From positions 3,560,501 through 3,624,500 of the forward strand of contig NC_053045.1 of assembly GCF_003473485.1 (NCBI RefSeq): a DNA stretch of 64,000 bases. Direction: 5' to 3'. The stretch's first letter is position 1. Each line of letters begins with the position of its first letter. The DNA is from Medicago truncatula. Its lineage: Eukaryota > Streptophyta > Magnoliopsida > Fabales > Fabaceae. Below the pieces are notes generated by a model that was not told the origin of the DNA, made no database searches, and was given only the letters and a program-made list of their open reading frames with translations. The position numbers and the translations under genes were made by a program. Shown piece by piece: positions 43,935 to 56,006 of the stretch.

Positions 43935-45286
43935 CAAAGTGTTGGGTGATGAAGAACCAACATGAACTTAAAGTGAGCGTAGAAGAGTTGCCATTCCCAC
44001 AAATCAGTTAAGAGCTTTCTCCCAAAAGATTACAACTTTGACCTCTCTCAGTTGTTCCAACTTTGATTTTCTCCATGACCGCTATCTAATTCTTATCTCT
44101 GATTGCTTCCCTTTACTTGAAGTACTTGACCTTAGTAAGAGTGACAACGACCGTTTCCAATCTACACAGAGTAAATGCTATGTCGCTTCGTAAGGTTAAT
44201 CTCTCCGGTCATTGCCATGCTATCGACTCATTGCTTATGCACTTGTGTAAGAATTGTGAATTTCTTGAGGAAGTTACGATAATGAATTGCTCATCCATAA
44301 CTTGCATTGGCATTGCTTCTGCAAATCGAGAGAGACCAACTTTGAAGTCTATATCCATTACATGGAGATCAATTAAACCCCGGTATAACAACATTAATTC
44401 ACACTTCATTGACTTGTTGGTGAGTCTGAAGGGATTAACTTGTCTTGATTTGTCGTCTTCATGTATCCCGGATGAATTACTTTCCTCTATTGCAATTGGA
44501 GGTCTTCCTTTGAGAAGGCTTGTCCTCCACAATTGCACCGGCTATAGTTATGCTGAAATCTTTTCTCTGTTATCCAAGTGTCAATGTATACAACATTTGG
44601 ATCTTCAAAAACTTACTTTCTAAATGATCGCCATGTTGTCAAGTTGTCCATGTTTCATGGTGATTTGGTGTCTATAAACCTTAGTGATTGTTCGATGCTC
44701 ACAAAATTAGCCTTATTTTCACTCATTAGTAATTGTCCTTCACTTAGTGAGATAAAAATGGAATGCACATCTATTGGGGATGAGAGATGAAAGCCTCTTG
44801 ATGTTTTCTTCTATTTTCCCCAATTTGCAGCTGCTTGATGTGAGAGAATGCGACTACATATCTGACGAAGGTGTTATTCAAGTTTTAAGGAGATGTTGTA
44901 AGATTAGACATTTGAACTTAGCTGGTTGTTTAGGAGTGAATTTGTGTGCAATGAACTTTGATGTTTCAAAATTGGAGGTATTGAGCTTGTCACATACAAG
45001 AGTTGATGATAAATACTCCATGTAATCTCAAAGAGTTGTTGTGGGCTTTTGCAACTGTTACTGGAATTTTGTAAAGGTGTCACAGTGAAGGGAGTGAAGT
45101 ATGTGATGAAAAACTGTACAACCGAGGGAGGTCAATTTAAGGGGTTGCGATCAAGTGTATGCTAATTTTGTTGACGAGATGGTATTTTCAAAGCCATCAT
45201 TGAGAAAGGTAACTGCTCCACCTCGTTATCATTTCAGTAGCAAAAAGAGGGAACTTTTCCTGCGTCGTGGATGCCTTCTCCATTAG
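43935..45286 (+). pseudogene. F-box/LRR-repeat protein, degraded
   Basis: Leucine-rich repeats of the plant F-box (FBXL) type run through three frames: LRAFSQKITTLTSLSCSNFD near 44010, then NLHRVNAMSLRKVNLSG, HLCKNCEFLEEVTIMNCSS, LTCLDLSSSCIPDELLSS and CQCIQHLDLQKLTF (to 44623), then LVSINLSDCSMLTKLALF, NLQLLDVRECDYISDEG and CKIRHLNLAGCLGVN (to 45025), and finally VNLRGCDQVYANFVDEM and PSLRKVTAPPRYHF ending at TAG 45284-45286. The N-terminal F-box is missing and at least three frameshifts or stops separate the pieces. Such proteins are E3 ligase substrate receptors; this copy cannot make one. Confidence 0.8.
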
Positions 45287-46008
45287 CATTTTGAAACTGC
45301 TCTTATGAAGTTTGATCATTTGGTTGACATATGAAGGAGCCATAATTATATCCTTGGTCGTGTTTTGATTACAACAGGTCATATTTAGATCAAAGCTTTG
45401 ATCCCCTTGGGTTTTTCAAGAGCTGTTATAGTGTGCATCAAAAGCTATTATTCTGCATTAGATAAATCTAGTTCAAGAATAGAGCTTATTAACCATATAT
45501 GTTTATCCATGCAAGCTTCACTTAAACTCATGTCAATACAAAATCTTCCACTTTCTAATGTCGAACACGGTATATACAGTGTTCTATGTTCTGTTTCAGC
45601 AGTCGTTAAGGTTTTTCAATGTGTTAGTCACTTGGAACATTCTATTTTAATAGACACGAGTTCCGATTTATTCACATATATCTCAAACTCAGACACGAAG
45701 AAGCTTGAATAAACATCGAAGCTTCTCACTAATAGTTGCAAGTTAGCAACTAGTTGGTTGAAGAGTTCCAAGTTCTTTAACAAGGAAGTTACTGGGGAGA
45801 GATTAAATGCTAATAACAAGCGAGACAAGTGTCAACCTGTATATGTTGAAACTCAAGCGACTAATGCTTTCTGAAGTTTGAAGACTTTGGATTTAGCTAC
45901 ATTGAGTTTTCAATAATTGAGATTGAGGATGCACATGGAATAGGAAATTTGATAGACAAATGGGGAAACCATTTGGGGTTAGTTGTTAAGACACTTATAT
46001 ACGTGGAG
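45287..46008. other. Unassigned DNA
   Basis: A 104-codon open frame (45398-45712, +) reads partly gene-like (SSSRIELINHICLSMQAS) but I recognise no family and it has no introns or partner exons. May be the end of another broken gene. Confidence 0.3.
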
Positions 46009-48029
46009 TACATATCCCAATTTTTGACCTAAGGTCCCACTGACGCATGTCATTTGACACTGATCAGTCCCTGACTTTTCAATAAAATCCGACAGTGAGG
46101 TATTTTAAAATACTTCATTTTGGTTCCGAATCATGTCCTCTCCATTTAGTCTTTAATCAATTATTTCCATCTTTTAATTCTTTTTGTTTTTGTTATAAAT
46201 TAATTATTTTAACTTAGTTTTAATTTAGACTTAATTTCTTTTTATTCCCGTTTTAAATAAATCCAAGTTCTCTTTTCTTTTCTTTTATTATTTTAGGAGA
46301 TAAAACCCAAAAAATATATATCCGTGTCTATCTTTTTTCATTAAGTGATAAGTCCAAAAGCGGTCTTGATCCAAAAATCCAGCCCAGCCTGGCACGCGCT
46401 TGATTTCCAATCCAGGAACACTACGCGTTCTGTTCTGTTTCTCCCGGATCCCAATCCAAGCACAATTTATGCATCATCTCAACAAACCTAGGTCCCCAGC
46501 AGCACTATAAATAGAGACCTGCACAACAGAACACAAGACACACAGGAAACACACGGAAAAAGCCAGAGCACGCAAAGAAGCAAAACCAGCAAGGAACAAC
46601 ATCAACTCGAAGCCGCACTTCCAGAACCGGACACACACACACAAGATCGCAAGCCAGCACCATAACAGAACCGGATCCGCGAAAGAAACAAAGAGGTAGT
46701 ACTTTCTTTACCTTTAGATCTAGGCCTCTGTGTGTACGTTTTCGAAAATCTAGGTTTAGAACTGAATAGAGGGGAGGAGTCGAGTGAAAACAGCAAAAAA
46801 AATAGAGTTTTTTAGCTCCGGTGCGGCGCCGCCGCCGCGATGGCTCGCCGACCCCCGCACCGGAGTCTGCTCCAACCACCCTTCTCGCCGGAGAAGAAGT
46901 TAGAGAGAGGAGAGAGCTTATGAGATAGAGAGAGAAAGACAAGAGGGAAATGAGAGAAAATAGGGTTACACCCTTTATATATTCCCTGAGCCGGTTCGGT
47001 CCTTTTGAACTCGACCCAAGTCTGAACCGATCTGAACCCGGTCTTCCCTTTAAGCCCAGCACGCCCGCTGCACCCAGTAGGCCCAATTCCCTTTCTGTTT
47101 GCTATTCTGCACACCCCTGAATACTGCTGCACCCCACCTTGTGATTGAACCCATTTTATTTTAAGTTCTGCATGCATTTTAGAATTAAATTCATTATGTC
47201 ATTTATTTATTTCACAGCAAGGATATTAGAATGTATATATAGGCTTAATGTAAATTATTTATTTTTCCGTCATTTATTTTTTGCAGACCATAGCATGTAT
47301 CTAGGTTTTAATGTAAATCATGTGTGCGTGTGTGGGTGTATGCTCTACTTTTCTGCTTAGGTTATTACGTTTTATTTTCTTGCTCCGTTAGTTTAGCAAT
47401 TATTCAAAAACAACAAAAACATGCAAACAACCAAAAAATCACAAAAATATTTTCATAAAGAAACCTTGATCCTAAATCAAGCGAACGTCTTTATTTTATT
47501 CTTTCATAAATCAAATTGCAATCAACATTAATCATATTTCAAGTCATTTTCTTTTAACACAAAAAATACAAACAAATTCCTATTTGCCACTTGGCTTTTC
47601 ATTTTAAAGTCTTTTTCAAAACTAATAAAAAACACTCAACAAATCAAACGTCAATTTTTACCCCGAACTACGAGGTTTTGATCCCTCACGGGTACGTAGG
47701 CAGAGGACCATGTCCTTCCAAATCAATAAAAAATGTAGATAATTAGGTCTTTATTTTTCCACTTTAATTCCTTCTTTTCAAAAATAAGCAAGCAAGTTAT
47801 AGCACATTAATTAAATAAAATCAAGAGGTTCCCGTAGAGTACTACGGACATAAGGGGTGTTAATACCTTCCCTTTATGTAACTAACCCCCGAACCCAAAA
47901 TCTTTTCAAAATGGGGTAGTTTGAACTTTTTTTCCCCTTTTTCTTAAAAAATTAAATGTTCAGTCGTGAAATAAATTAGTGAGTCAAAAGCTAATCAAAT
48001 AGCCTTGATCTCCGAAAAATGATGCGACA
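46009..48029 (+). mobile_element. Gypsy LTR (Ogre/Tat-like), opposite to 2444-4671
   Basis: Starts at CATATCCCAATTTTTGACC (46011) and ends ATGATGCGACA (48029), matching minus-strand 4671-2444 at both ends and in the interior (GAGTACTACG, TACCTTCCCTTTATGT, CTTTTCAAAATGG, and a GC-rich patch at 46820-46860). About 2.0 kb, no internal region, no clear target duplication. A solo LTR or recombined fragment, older-looking than the first copy. Confidence 0.75.
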
Positions 48030-48199
48030 ATTTGAATAAGGTTTTTGTTGGATAAATGAAGTATATGAAGGTATTTTTTTGACGCAAATATATAGTATAA
48101 AATTATTAAGAAGGTTGTGTAAACTGAATGATTTGTCAAAAACTCGGCTATAGATGCAATCTTTTCCTTGTTGCAAAATTTATATCAGGAACATGTTCA

Positions 48200-49212
48200 A
48201 CGTATAACAACCATATGTTGAATTATATGGAAGCATCAGAACCTTAAACTTTGGAAGAATGATAATGAATTATGTGCCAATGTTGTCAATAGAGCGCGCC
48301 AACTAATAGAAGATTGGCAGTCTATTAATACCGGTCAAAGTGCGAACATCCATCAACAAGTTCTTCTGACTTTGTCGCACATGAAGATTTCTTTGTCGTC
48401 GAGCTCCTCTTCAAATGCAGCTTCTAATGTGTGATAGCAACGCCCGCGACAAGGTAGACTTAAAAGCAACATTGATGCTTCTTTTTCACAATCTAGGAAT
48501 CATACAAGTATTGGTATGTGTGTGCGAGATGATGATGATGATGGAGCTTTTGTTCTTGCTAAAACTATGAGTTTTTTTTATCATTTATGTCATGCCTTTG
48601 TAGGTGAAGATATTGGTTTGTTTTATGCTCTAGAATGGTTAGAGGACATGCAAATGGATAATGTCGACTTTATGGTGGATTCCAAAACAACTAATAGTGT
48701 TTTTCTTTCTTAAAAAAAAAACTAATACTCCCTCCGTCCCTTAATAAATGACCTAGTTGACAATATGCATTATTGACTTGATATACTTTGACCATACTTT
48801 TCTACTAATTCACAAAGATAAATAATATCATGTAAGATGTTGTTGGATTCGTCTCGATGAGTATTTTTAAAATATTAAAATTTTATAATTTTTTTTAGTA
48901 GAGAATTGAAGATATCAAAGATAAAACATATGCATTGGTATGTGTGTCAGAGTCAACTATGTCATTTATTTAGGGACGGAGGGAGTAGTATTTTTCATTC
49001 TCACTGGGTCGATGTCTCATAATTTGGTCATATCATTTCAGAGTACAAACGACTCTTTCATTCCCAGTTTATAAATTCTCGGGTGGAGTTCAACCAACAA
49101 CAATCAAATGAGGTAGCTCATACTTTAATAGGAGAATCTACATTATGAACTAGTCACACCATTTATTTTAATATCTCTCATTGTATTAACGACATTATTA
49201 TTAATAAAATGA
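48200..49212 (+). pseudogene. LINE-derived RNase H domain, split by a MITE
   Basis: Reads WKHQNLKLWKNDNE, RARQLIEDWQSINTG, then KSNIDASFSQS, IGMCVRDDDDDGAFVLAKTM and WLEDMQMDNVDFMVDSKTTN, the RNase H-like (RVT_3) module at the C-terminus of plant non-LTR retrotransposon polyproteins; beyond the Stowaway MITE it resumes FGHIISEYKRLFHSQFINSR, QQSNEVAHTLIGESTL and a typical end TIYFNISHCI. The reverse transcriptase part is absent. In-frame stops precede KSNIDASF, so it is non-functional. The MITE at 48728 separates two halves of one former reading frame. Confidence 0.75.
48728..48985. mobile_element. Stowaway MITE, copy 1
   Basis: Ends CTCCCTCCGTCCCTTAATAA / ...TTTAGGGACGGAGGGAG with TA on each side (48726-48727, 48986-48987). 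258 bp. Sits in the LINE RNase H sequence. Confidence 0.92.
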
Positions 49213-49219
49213 TATATGT

Positions 49220-49350
49220 AGGGACAATGCATAGCTCAGTTGGTAGGACAATGCATTATTATATGTCGGGGCCGGGGTTCGAACCCCAGACACCCCACTT
49301 ATTCACCTTATAAGGTGAATTCTAACCAGTAGACTACCTGACAAAAAAAA
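49220..49350 (+). mobile_element. tRNA-derived SINE
   Basis: A box TAGCTCAGTTGG (about 49232-49243) and B box GGTTCGAACCC (49276-49286), then a non-tRNA body with ACCTTATAAGGT, an exact palindrome, and an A-run tail. Shares its A box with the SINE at 43765 but has a different body. Target duplication unclear. Confidence 0.7.
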
Positions 49351-49770
49351 TTATATAAACCCCTTTCTTTCAAATAAATAAATAAATTTTTAATTGAATG
49401 TGTTCAAACATATATAATTTTATTCTCAATTTCCTTCAAACTAAAATCAATAAGAAAAAAAATATCCTCTAGTAATTTTGGTGCACCTGTTGCAAGTTCA
49501 TTGAATCTTATATTCGGATCCAACAGTTATGCCCTCTTTGAATGGTATCCAAGTCCTCCTAATTGCACAAGTTTGCAGTTGTAGTTGGCATATATGGATG
49601 GAGATGATGTCACACTGTCCAACAAACCTGTAACTTTCAACCTTTTTCCTTAAAAAAGTAAAAAATCTACCAACATGACACAAACAAACAAAACTTTCTG
49701 CAAAACACTCATGCTCCTCCAAACTCCAATCCTCAAACTTTCTTTTTTCATTTTCTTTCAATAATTATTA

Positions 49771-50028
49771 CTCTCTCCCTCCCTTAATAAATGACCTAGT
49801 TGACAATATACATTATTGACTTGACATACTTTGACCATACTTTTCTACTAATTTACAAAGATAAGTAATATCATGTAAGATGTTGTTGGATTCGTCTCGA
49901 TGAATATTTTTAAAATATTAAATTTTTATAATTTTTTTTAGTAGAGAATTGAAGATATCAAAGATAAAACATATGCATTTGTACGTGTGTCAGAGTCAAT
50001 TAAATCACTTATTCAGAACCGGACGGAG
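49771..50028. mobile_element. Stowaway MITE, copy 2
   Basis: Over 90 percent identical by eye to 48728-48985 and in the same orientation, with TA at 49769-49770 and 50029-50030. Independent target sites imply two insertions about 1 kb apart. Confidence 0.9.
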
Positions 50029-51333
50029 TACTACATCACAAACCGCACTGAGTTCCCACACTCACTGTTACACGTCTCTTGTTTACGTGGGAAAATGAAA
50101 CGGTTAAACCAATTTTCATTGGATGCAACACAACAACAATTTCAAAACATTGGTGAACACTAGGCTGGAACCAAACTCCATTGGGACAACCATGATTGAG
50201 AGCCCATTCCACATGTTCACCATGTATTGGTAACGTGATTTAATTGATTGGTTGGTTATTCATTGTCCTTTTCTTTCGGAACATATTATCTGTATTACCT
50301 CTTTCGTCATGCTATTTTCAGTATTGACCGTCCAAATCTCAATCAAGTGTCCAAGATTAAAAAATGATTAATGATATTTCTAGAACTATTTGTGATAAGT
50401 TTTTTTATTGTTCACAAACAATATAGAAAGAGGGGGAGAGAGTAAAATCAAGCGAATCTTGTTTACAAGAGCATTTTAAACTTTGTCCTTAACAAAATTT
50501 GATTAATTTTTCTAAGTTTTGTGTTTTTTTTTTATTTGAAAATTTCCCACTTTAAATTATAAGAGTTTGATCTATTGATAAAAAAAAAAAAATTGAATCC
50601 GAAGACTCGGATTTCAAGTTTCGTTGATGTCATTGTTTAAAGATCAATATAAATACTTCTTCCGTCTCTCGTTATAAGACTACTTACAATAATATATTTA
50701 TCCCTAGATATAAGATTCACTACAAATTACTAGATGTATTCTTCTACCAAATATACTCCTTATTAATATCATCATTTATCTTATCTTAATATATATGAAA
50801 AGTATCATTGACTGCATTTATATGCAAAACATTGGTGAACATTGACTATATAAATCAATGATGGTTATTAACGACCAAGATTGTCTATTGCATGTAAATA
50901 CATTTTTCTCTTACAACATGCAATCTCATCCCTTTTCCTTGACACATAAAAAATAGCAAACAAAATAAGTGCCTCTTGTTTTTGCCTTTATATAACCAAA
51001 AGCTGAGATTGGGATTCAAACTCTTTTTTTCCTTTCCTTTTTCACTCCAAATCATTAGATACAAAAAAAAATCATAATTTGACATGAAAAATTCATGTAC
51101 ATAGAAACGTAAAGGAATTGTCTTCTGTTTTAGGCTTGTCAAATTAAGGAAATAGTTTCATTTTTTTCTATCTAAAGGAAAATCATTTTTTATATATTCT
51201 ATTTGGAAGATTTGTAAAGTGTCCATTATTGAAATCTCCATAAAGGTACAAATTTTGTAGATATTATTATTAGTGATAACATTGTTTAGAAATCACAAAA
51301 TAAAAAAGGTGATTTGTTTTGAGGAATGAGAGA
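50029..51333. other. Intergenic and BAC2 upstream region
   Basis: No gene seen. A partial MITE-like end (TACTTCTTCCGTCTCTCG) at about 50656 lacks its partner. The last few hundred bases presumably contain the BAC2 promoter and leader. Confidence 0.4.
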
Positions 51334-53541
51334 ATGGATTTCTGGCCAGAGTTTCTTGCAAGTAGTTCAGGTAGAGAATTTGTGGCTGGTGGATTTGGAG
51401 GCACAGCTGGTGTAATCTCTGGTTATCCTTTGGATACACTTAGAATCAGACAACAAAGTGGTGGCCAAAATGGTTCTGCTTTTAACATCCTTAGACAAAT
51501 GTTGTCTAAAGAAGGTTTTTGTTCTTTGTACCGTGGCATGGGTGCACCATTGGCATCAGTTACTTTTCAGGTAATTTTTTTTTCTCTTTTTTGTATGTTA
51601 GATGATGATATAAAACTATATGATAGCGCTTAAGCGATGCTATGATTTATCGTTTATGGACGTTGATAAGATCCTTCGATCTGGCACAGATCATCAATTG
51701 GGTTGGTTTATGTCATTTTAATCTTTCTTGTTGTCTTTTGAGTTTAGATACATCATCATCACAAATTTGCAGTAGGATTCACGTGAATCAGATAATATTA
51801 TTAATGTTTTAGATATGGTTTTTGTTATGATGTATGTTATCAACATGATGTTGCATGTGTGATTATGTCACAAAACATCCTTTGCCATCTCTTTCATGAA
51901 TCTGGTTTGTGAAGGATTCTTAATGTTCTTTGAATCTCTGATGGATGCAATTTGGAAGAGAAAAATGAGAAGAAAAAAAGTATGGCTGATATGATAGGAA
52001 TCGGTTGTGATTGTGGGGAATAAATTAAATTATTCTTAATTGGTACTTTTTTTTTATTTGGAATATACTCATTGATTAGAATGCTTAATTCCTTTTATTA
52101 ATTTTATATTTGTGTAAACTCATATTGGCTTTACTTTTGAATTGTTTAGATAAAAAGATTAGGATTAGATTAAGATTAGGATTAGTGACTTGTTGACACC
52201 TTTTTCCAACTCAAGCAATATTAAATATTTTCACATTAGCCAGGTGAGGTGGATCTGAATCCCCCCAAAAAAAAAAACTCTACAACTGTTCATGGGACTA
52301 TGCCATGTGATTTAATGTCTAAGTATGAGGTCATTCAAAAAATTCATAAATGTTGATCACTTGTGATTATGACATTAAAACTGTGTCTAGCCAGCGAAGA
52401 ATATCTATAGTTTCCCATGATGTCAAATCAATTTGATGCTTCAAAACATATTTTGTTCACCCACCTACCAATACAATGACATGAACAGTGCTTTTGTATA
52501 TTCTGGGTATGGTTGGGAACAAACATAACTGCATAATAAGTTACAAAATTGACATATCAACTTATCTACATATGAAGCTTGTGGGTGCCACTGGATCATG
52601 TATAGCCATATGTTTGAATCATTTGATGTCAATGTTCTGTCGTGTAAAAATAAAACCAAGAAAATTGTCGAAAATTTTGGATATTGCAACCACATAGATC
52701 AATTCTATTTCATTTTTTGATTCTATCATTGTTTTATTTTGTTCTTACTTACTCCATATTATTTCTTCATATGAGATGTTAAAGTGAGGTGGCATTTAGT
52801 TTGCAGTGAAACTAAAGTTTATTGTCTATCATTATGAATCGTTTTTTCGTTTTTCGGTGGCAGAATGCTGTGGTTTTTCAAACATATGCAGTTCTGTCAA
52901 GGGCATTTGACCCATCTGCTTCTGCTAAAGATCCTCCATCCTACAAGAGTGTTGCATTAGGCGGAATGGGCACAGGAGGTCTTCAAAGTTTATTGCTTTC
53001 ACCAGTGGAGTTGATCAAAATTCGACTTCAGCTGCAAAACACAAACCAGTCAAAAGAATCTGGAACAACTCCTGTAAAAGTAGCTAAAAACATATGGAGA
53101 AAAGAGGGTTTGCGCGGCATATATCGAGGGCTTGGTATCACTATAATGAGGGATATTCCTTCTCATGGTTTTTACTTCTGGACATATGAATACATGAGGG
53201 AAAAATTGCATCCAGGTTGTAGAAAAAGTGGTCAAGAAAGTTTGAATACTATGTTGGTGTCTGGAGGATTAGCGGGGGTAGCGAGCTGGGTCTGCAGTTA
53301 CCCTTTTGATGTTGTGAAGACGAGACTACAAGCTCAAACGCCTTCTGCTATAAAATACAAAGGCGTTTATGATTGCATCACGAAAAGCGTTAGAGAAGAA
53401 GGATACCCTGTGCTGTGGCGTGGTTTAGGAACTGCGGTTGCCAGAGCATTTGTTGTGAATGGTGCTGTATTTGCTGCTTATGAGTTTGCACTGCGTTTTC
53501 TGTTTAACAATGAAAACGTTCAAATGCAGGAAACAATTTAG
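51334..53541 (+). CDS. BAC2: Mitochondrial basic amino acid (arginine) carrier BAC2
   Basis: Two exons, 51334-51570 and 52864-53541, joined by a 1293-bp GT-AG intron, give 304 residues (Arabidopsis BAC2 is about 296). The start MDFWPEF matches the family. Three mitochondrial carrier repeats are visible with their signatures: GYPLDTLRIRQQ, SPVELIKIRLQLQ and YPFDVVKTRLQAQ, each followed by the conserved G-rich helix (SLYRGMGAPLASVTFQ, GIYRGLGITIMRD, VLWRGLGTAVARAF). Six membrane helices of the inner mitochondrial membrane are expected. BAC2 exchanges arginine, lysine, ornithine and histidine and is stress-induced in Arabidopsis. The intron falls after the first signature repeat, at TFQ/NAVVFQ. 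No damage seen. Confidence 0.95.
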
Positions 53542-53915
53542 AATGGCAGGTTCACTAAAAACAATCAAAATTCAGCTGTTATATTCATTATAAAACATTT
53601 TATATTCATACAAATACAATTGTCAAACATTTGTCCTCCATCTTCTATTAGTTTACTGTGAAACTTATGTATTTATTGGAAAGGGTCAATAGAACAACAA
53701 TTGTCAATCATCAAGTTCAATTTACAAAATTCACATAAAGGAACCTTTTTGTTCTTTATTTCACACATAAAAGGACCAACTCAGCAATTCAAAGCAACCA
53801 AATCCAAGACAAGGCCAATATTCAGAAAAGGCCGACTTAACAATCAAAACATTCAAATGCAGGAACAGTTTAGGACATAAAGTGCACTCAAAACAATCAA
53901 AATTCAGTTGTTATA
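53516..53915 (+). repeat. Partial duplication of the BAC2 3' end
   Basis: The stretch around the BAC2 stop (TTCAAATGCAGGAA, AAAACAATCAAAATTCAG, GTTATAT; 53516-53585) recurs at 53845-53915, about 330 bp downstream, with scattered differences. The second copy cannot be coding by itself. 53916-54830 shows only AT-rich DNA. Confidence 0.8.
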
Positions 53916-54830
53916 TCAAAGCATCAAGCTACCTGTTTCGGTTGAAATCAATTTTGAGGATAGCCTAAGTATTAGATTTTACATTTTAGACTCGTCAAAT
54001 TGATCTCAACCGAAGTGGATTGTGTGATGCTTTTGAATAATCCATGTTTTGTGGCTTAGAGACCTCTAAAATCACCTTTGTTACATGTTCGCCGACAATC
54101 TTATATTTGATATTCGTTAACAACGACAAATATCTGTCCTCTTCATATTCATTGAGTCTGAAGCCTTTATGTAAGAAAAAAGTCAAAAGAACAAGAAATT
54201 ATGATCCACAACTTAAACATAACAAAACTCACAACAAGCAACCATTTTATTTTAACCCGCCAACCAGAGCAACCTAGATGCACGAGAGGGACAACATGCG
54301 ATTGGTCTGAGTAGTAAGAGACTAGTCACCTTCAAAAATATAATTGCTCACAAATTCGATCTATAACTCTTGCCGAAGGAGAAAATAAACCGTGTGCGCT
54401 CATTGCTCAACAAATTTCTTAAAAGAGATTAGTCACAACTCGGCGGCAATGTTGGAGACTTTGTACTCATAAGTCATAATATGGTTGCTAAACTAAAGAG
54501 CTATCTAAATGTAAGACAATGACAATGAGCATCAACCCGTAAAAAGAATCATTACAAAGTTTTCGGTGATACAAATCAAGTAATGTTATTATTGTAGAAT
54601 AACATAAAAGGGTGACAGAAAGCAAAGTAACTAAGAAAGCTAGACAATTAAGATCAACATAGATGCAAGACAATATCAATATTTAGATTAGAAGGGAAAA
54701 AATCATAACATATATCATAATCATTTGCTTAATTACATACAAAACCCTCATTGATACAAAATCATATATTATTTTTATTCTATAATAACAAGAGTAACAA
54801 CAAAGCTTTACATTTACAACACCAAATGAC

Positions 54831-55718
54831 TCATTCATTCTCAACCCTATCATCATCACCATCACCATCACCATCACCAAGATTAAGACCCATCATAATC
54901 TCAACCAAAACATTAGGATCATTATAATTCCGAACAGCTTGAACAATACCCTTAACACGTTTAAAACAATCCTCATAACCAAAAACCTCTGCTCCCACAA
55001 ACACACCATGACAACCCAACTGCATCATCAACGCCGCGTCCGCGGGAGTCACAATCCCACCGGCAGCAAAATGCACAACAGGTAATCTACCCATCTGTTT
55101 CGTCTGCGCAACAATATCATAAGGCGCTTGAATTCTCTTCGAAAACGTGAAAACTTCATCGTCATCCATATTACTAAGCACTCTCAATTCTTTCATCAAA
55201 CACCTTACATGCATTACAGTTTTCGCAATGTTACCTGAATTTTTCACCTCTCCTTGAATCCTTATCATCGCTGCACCTTCTCTGATTCTACAGAGCGCTT
55301 CACCGAGATTACTTGCGGAGCTTATAAAAGGTGTTCGGAAATTGTGTTTGTTGATGTGATTCTGATCATCGGCGATGGTGAGAGATTCGTTTTCGTCGAT
55401 GTAATCAACGCCGGTGGCTTCGAGGATTTGAGCTTCGACGAAATGGCCGATTCTGACGGGGGAGATGACTGGGATTGAAACGGAGCGTTTGATGGATTTG
55501 ATGAGGGAAGGATCGGTCATGCGTTGTTGATCGGAGACGGTGACGGCGCAGGCGCCGGCTTGTTCAGCGATTTTGGCTTGGTGGAGGTTGGTGACCTGGA
55601 AAATTGCGCCGCCACGGAGGGTTTGTGTGAGGGATAGTTTGAATGAGTATGGGGTTTGGAGTGGGTCGGTGGTGATTGCGGTGGTGTTGTAGACTGTGAC
55701 GGTGGTGTCTTGTGCCAT
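54831..55718 (-). CDS. PDX1.2: Pyridoxal 5'-phosphate synthase-like subunit PDX1.2
   Basis: Single exon, 295 residues from ATG 55718 (MAQDTTVTVYNTT). The PdxS/SNZ barrel is evident: LTQTLRGGAIFQVTNLHQAK, GACAVTVSD, RIGHFVEAQILEATGVDYID, HNFRTPFISSASNLGEAL, REGAAMIRIQGE, NMDDDEVFTF, AAGGIVTPADAALMMQLGC and NDPNVLVEI. The two catalytic lysines of active PDX1 enzymes are replaced: P87 in ISPVRIGHF (active MAKARIGHF) and Q155 in IRIQGE (active IRTKGE). This defines the PDX1.2 pseudoenzyme, which joins PDX1.1/PDX1.3 in dodecamers and stimulates vitamin B6 synthesis under heat. VSDQQRMTDPSLI is several residues shorter than the usual VSDPQR...MPDPSLI loop, and the tail is a Gly-Asp run encoded by a CACCAT repeat. 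A small MULE lies 290 bp upstream. Confidence 0.93.
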   Translation of the reverse strand: MAQDTTVTVYNTTAITTDPLQTPYSFKLSLTQTLRGGAIFQVTNLHQAKIAEQAGACAVTVSDQQRMTDPSLIKSIKRSVSIPVISPVRIGHFVEAQILEATGVDYIDENESLTIADDQNHINKHNFRTPFISSASNLGEALCRIREGAAMIRIQGEVKNSGNIAKTVMHVRCLMKELRVLSNMDDDEVFTFSKRIQAPYDIVAQTKQMGRLPVVHFAAGGIVTPADAALMMQLGCHGVFVGAEVFGYEDCFKRVKGIVQAVRNYNDPNVLVEIMMGLNLGDGDGDGDDDRVENE

Positions 55719-56006
55719 TGGGAACAAGGTGTTTGTGAAAATGCGTAGCAGAAGAGTGTAGTGAAATTAATTGTTGAAATGCGTAGGTGAAAAGTGATGC
55801 ATGGAATTGCTTGGTGATGGGAAATAAGTATACTGAGAAGAGAAGAATCTAGAATGTTTGAGAATGGGTTCTGGAAAATTCGAATTTGAACAAAAAGAAG
55901 GTTTGAATGAGTTGGAATGGTTCATGATGTGTAAAGGTTTGATTCTGTTTTTCTGATGGAATATGGTGAAAATTTGAGACACACTTGTGGATTTTGAGAA
56001 AGTTAT

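Noticed and set aside
46505-47177. Overlapping 121-193-codon frames on the minus strand
   Set aside because: Inside and antisense to the Ogre-like LTR; Pro/Ala/Arg content comes from a GC-rich patch.
49220-49350. tRNA gene
   Set aside because: The GGGGTTCGAACCCC arm is tRNA-like, but the 5' half does not fold into D and anticodon arms.
50656-50830. Further Stowaway MITE
   Set aside because: Only one degraded end is visible; no matching right terminus.
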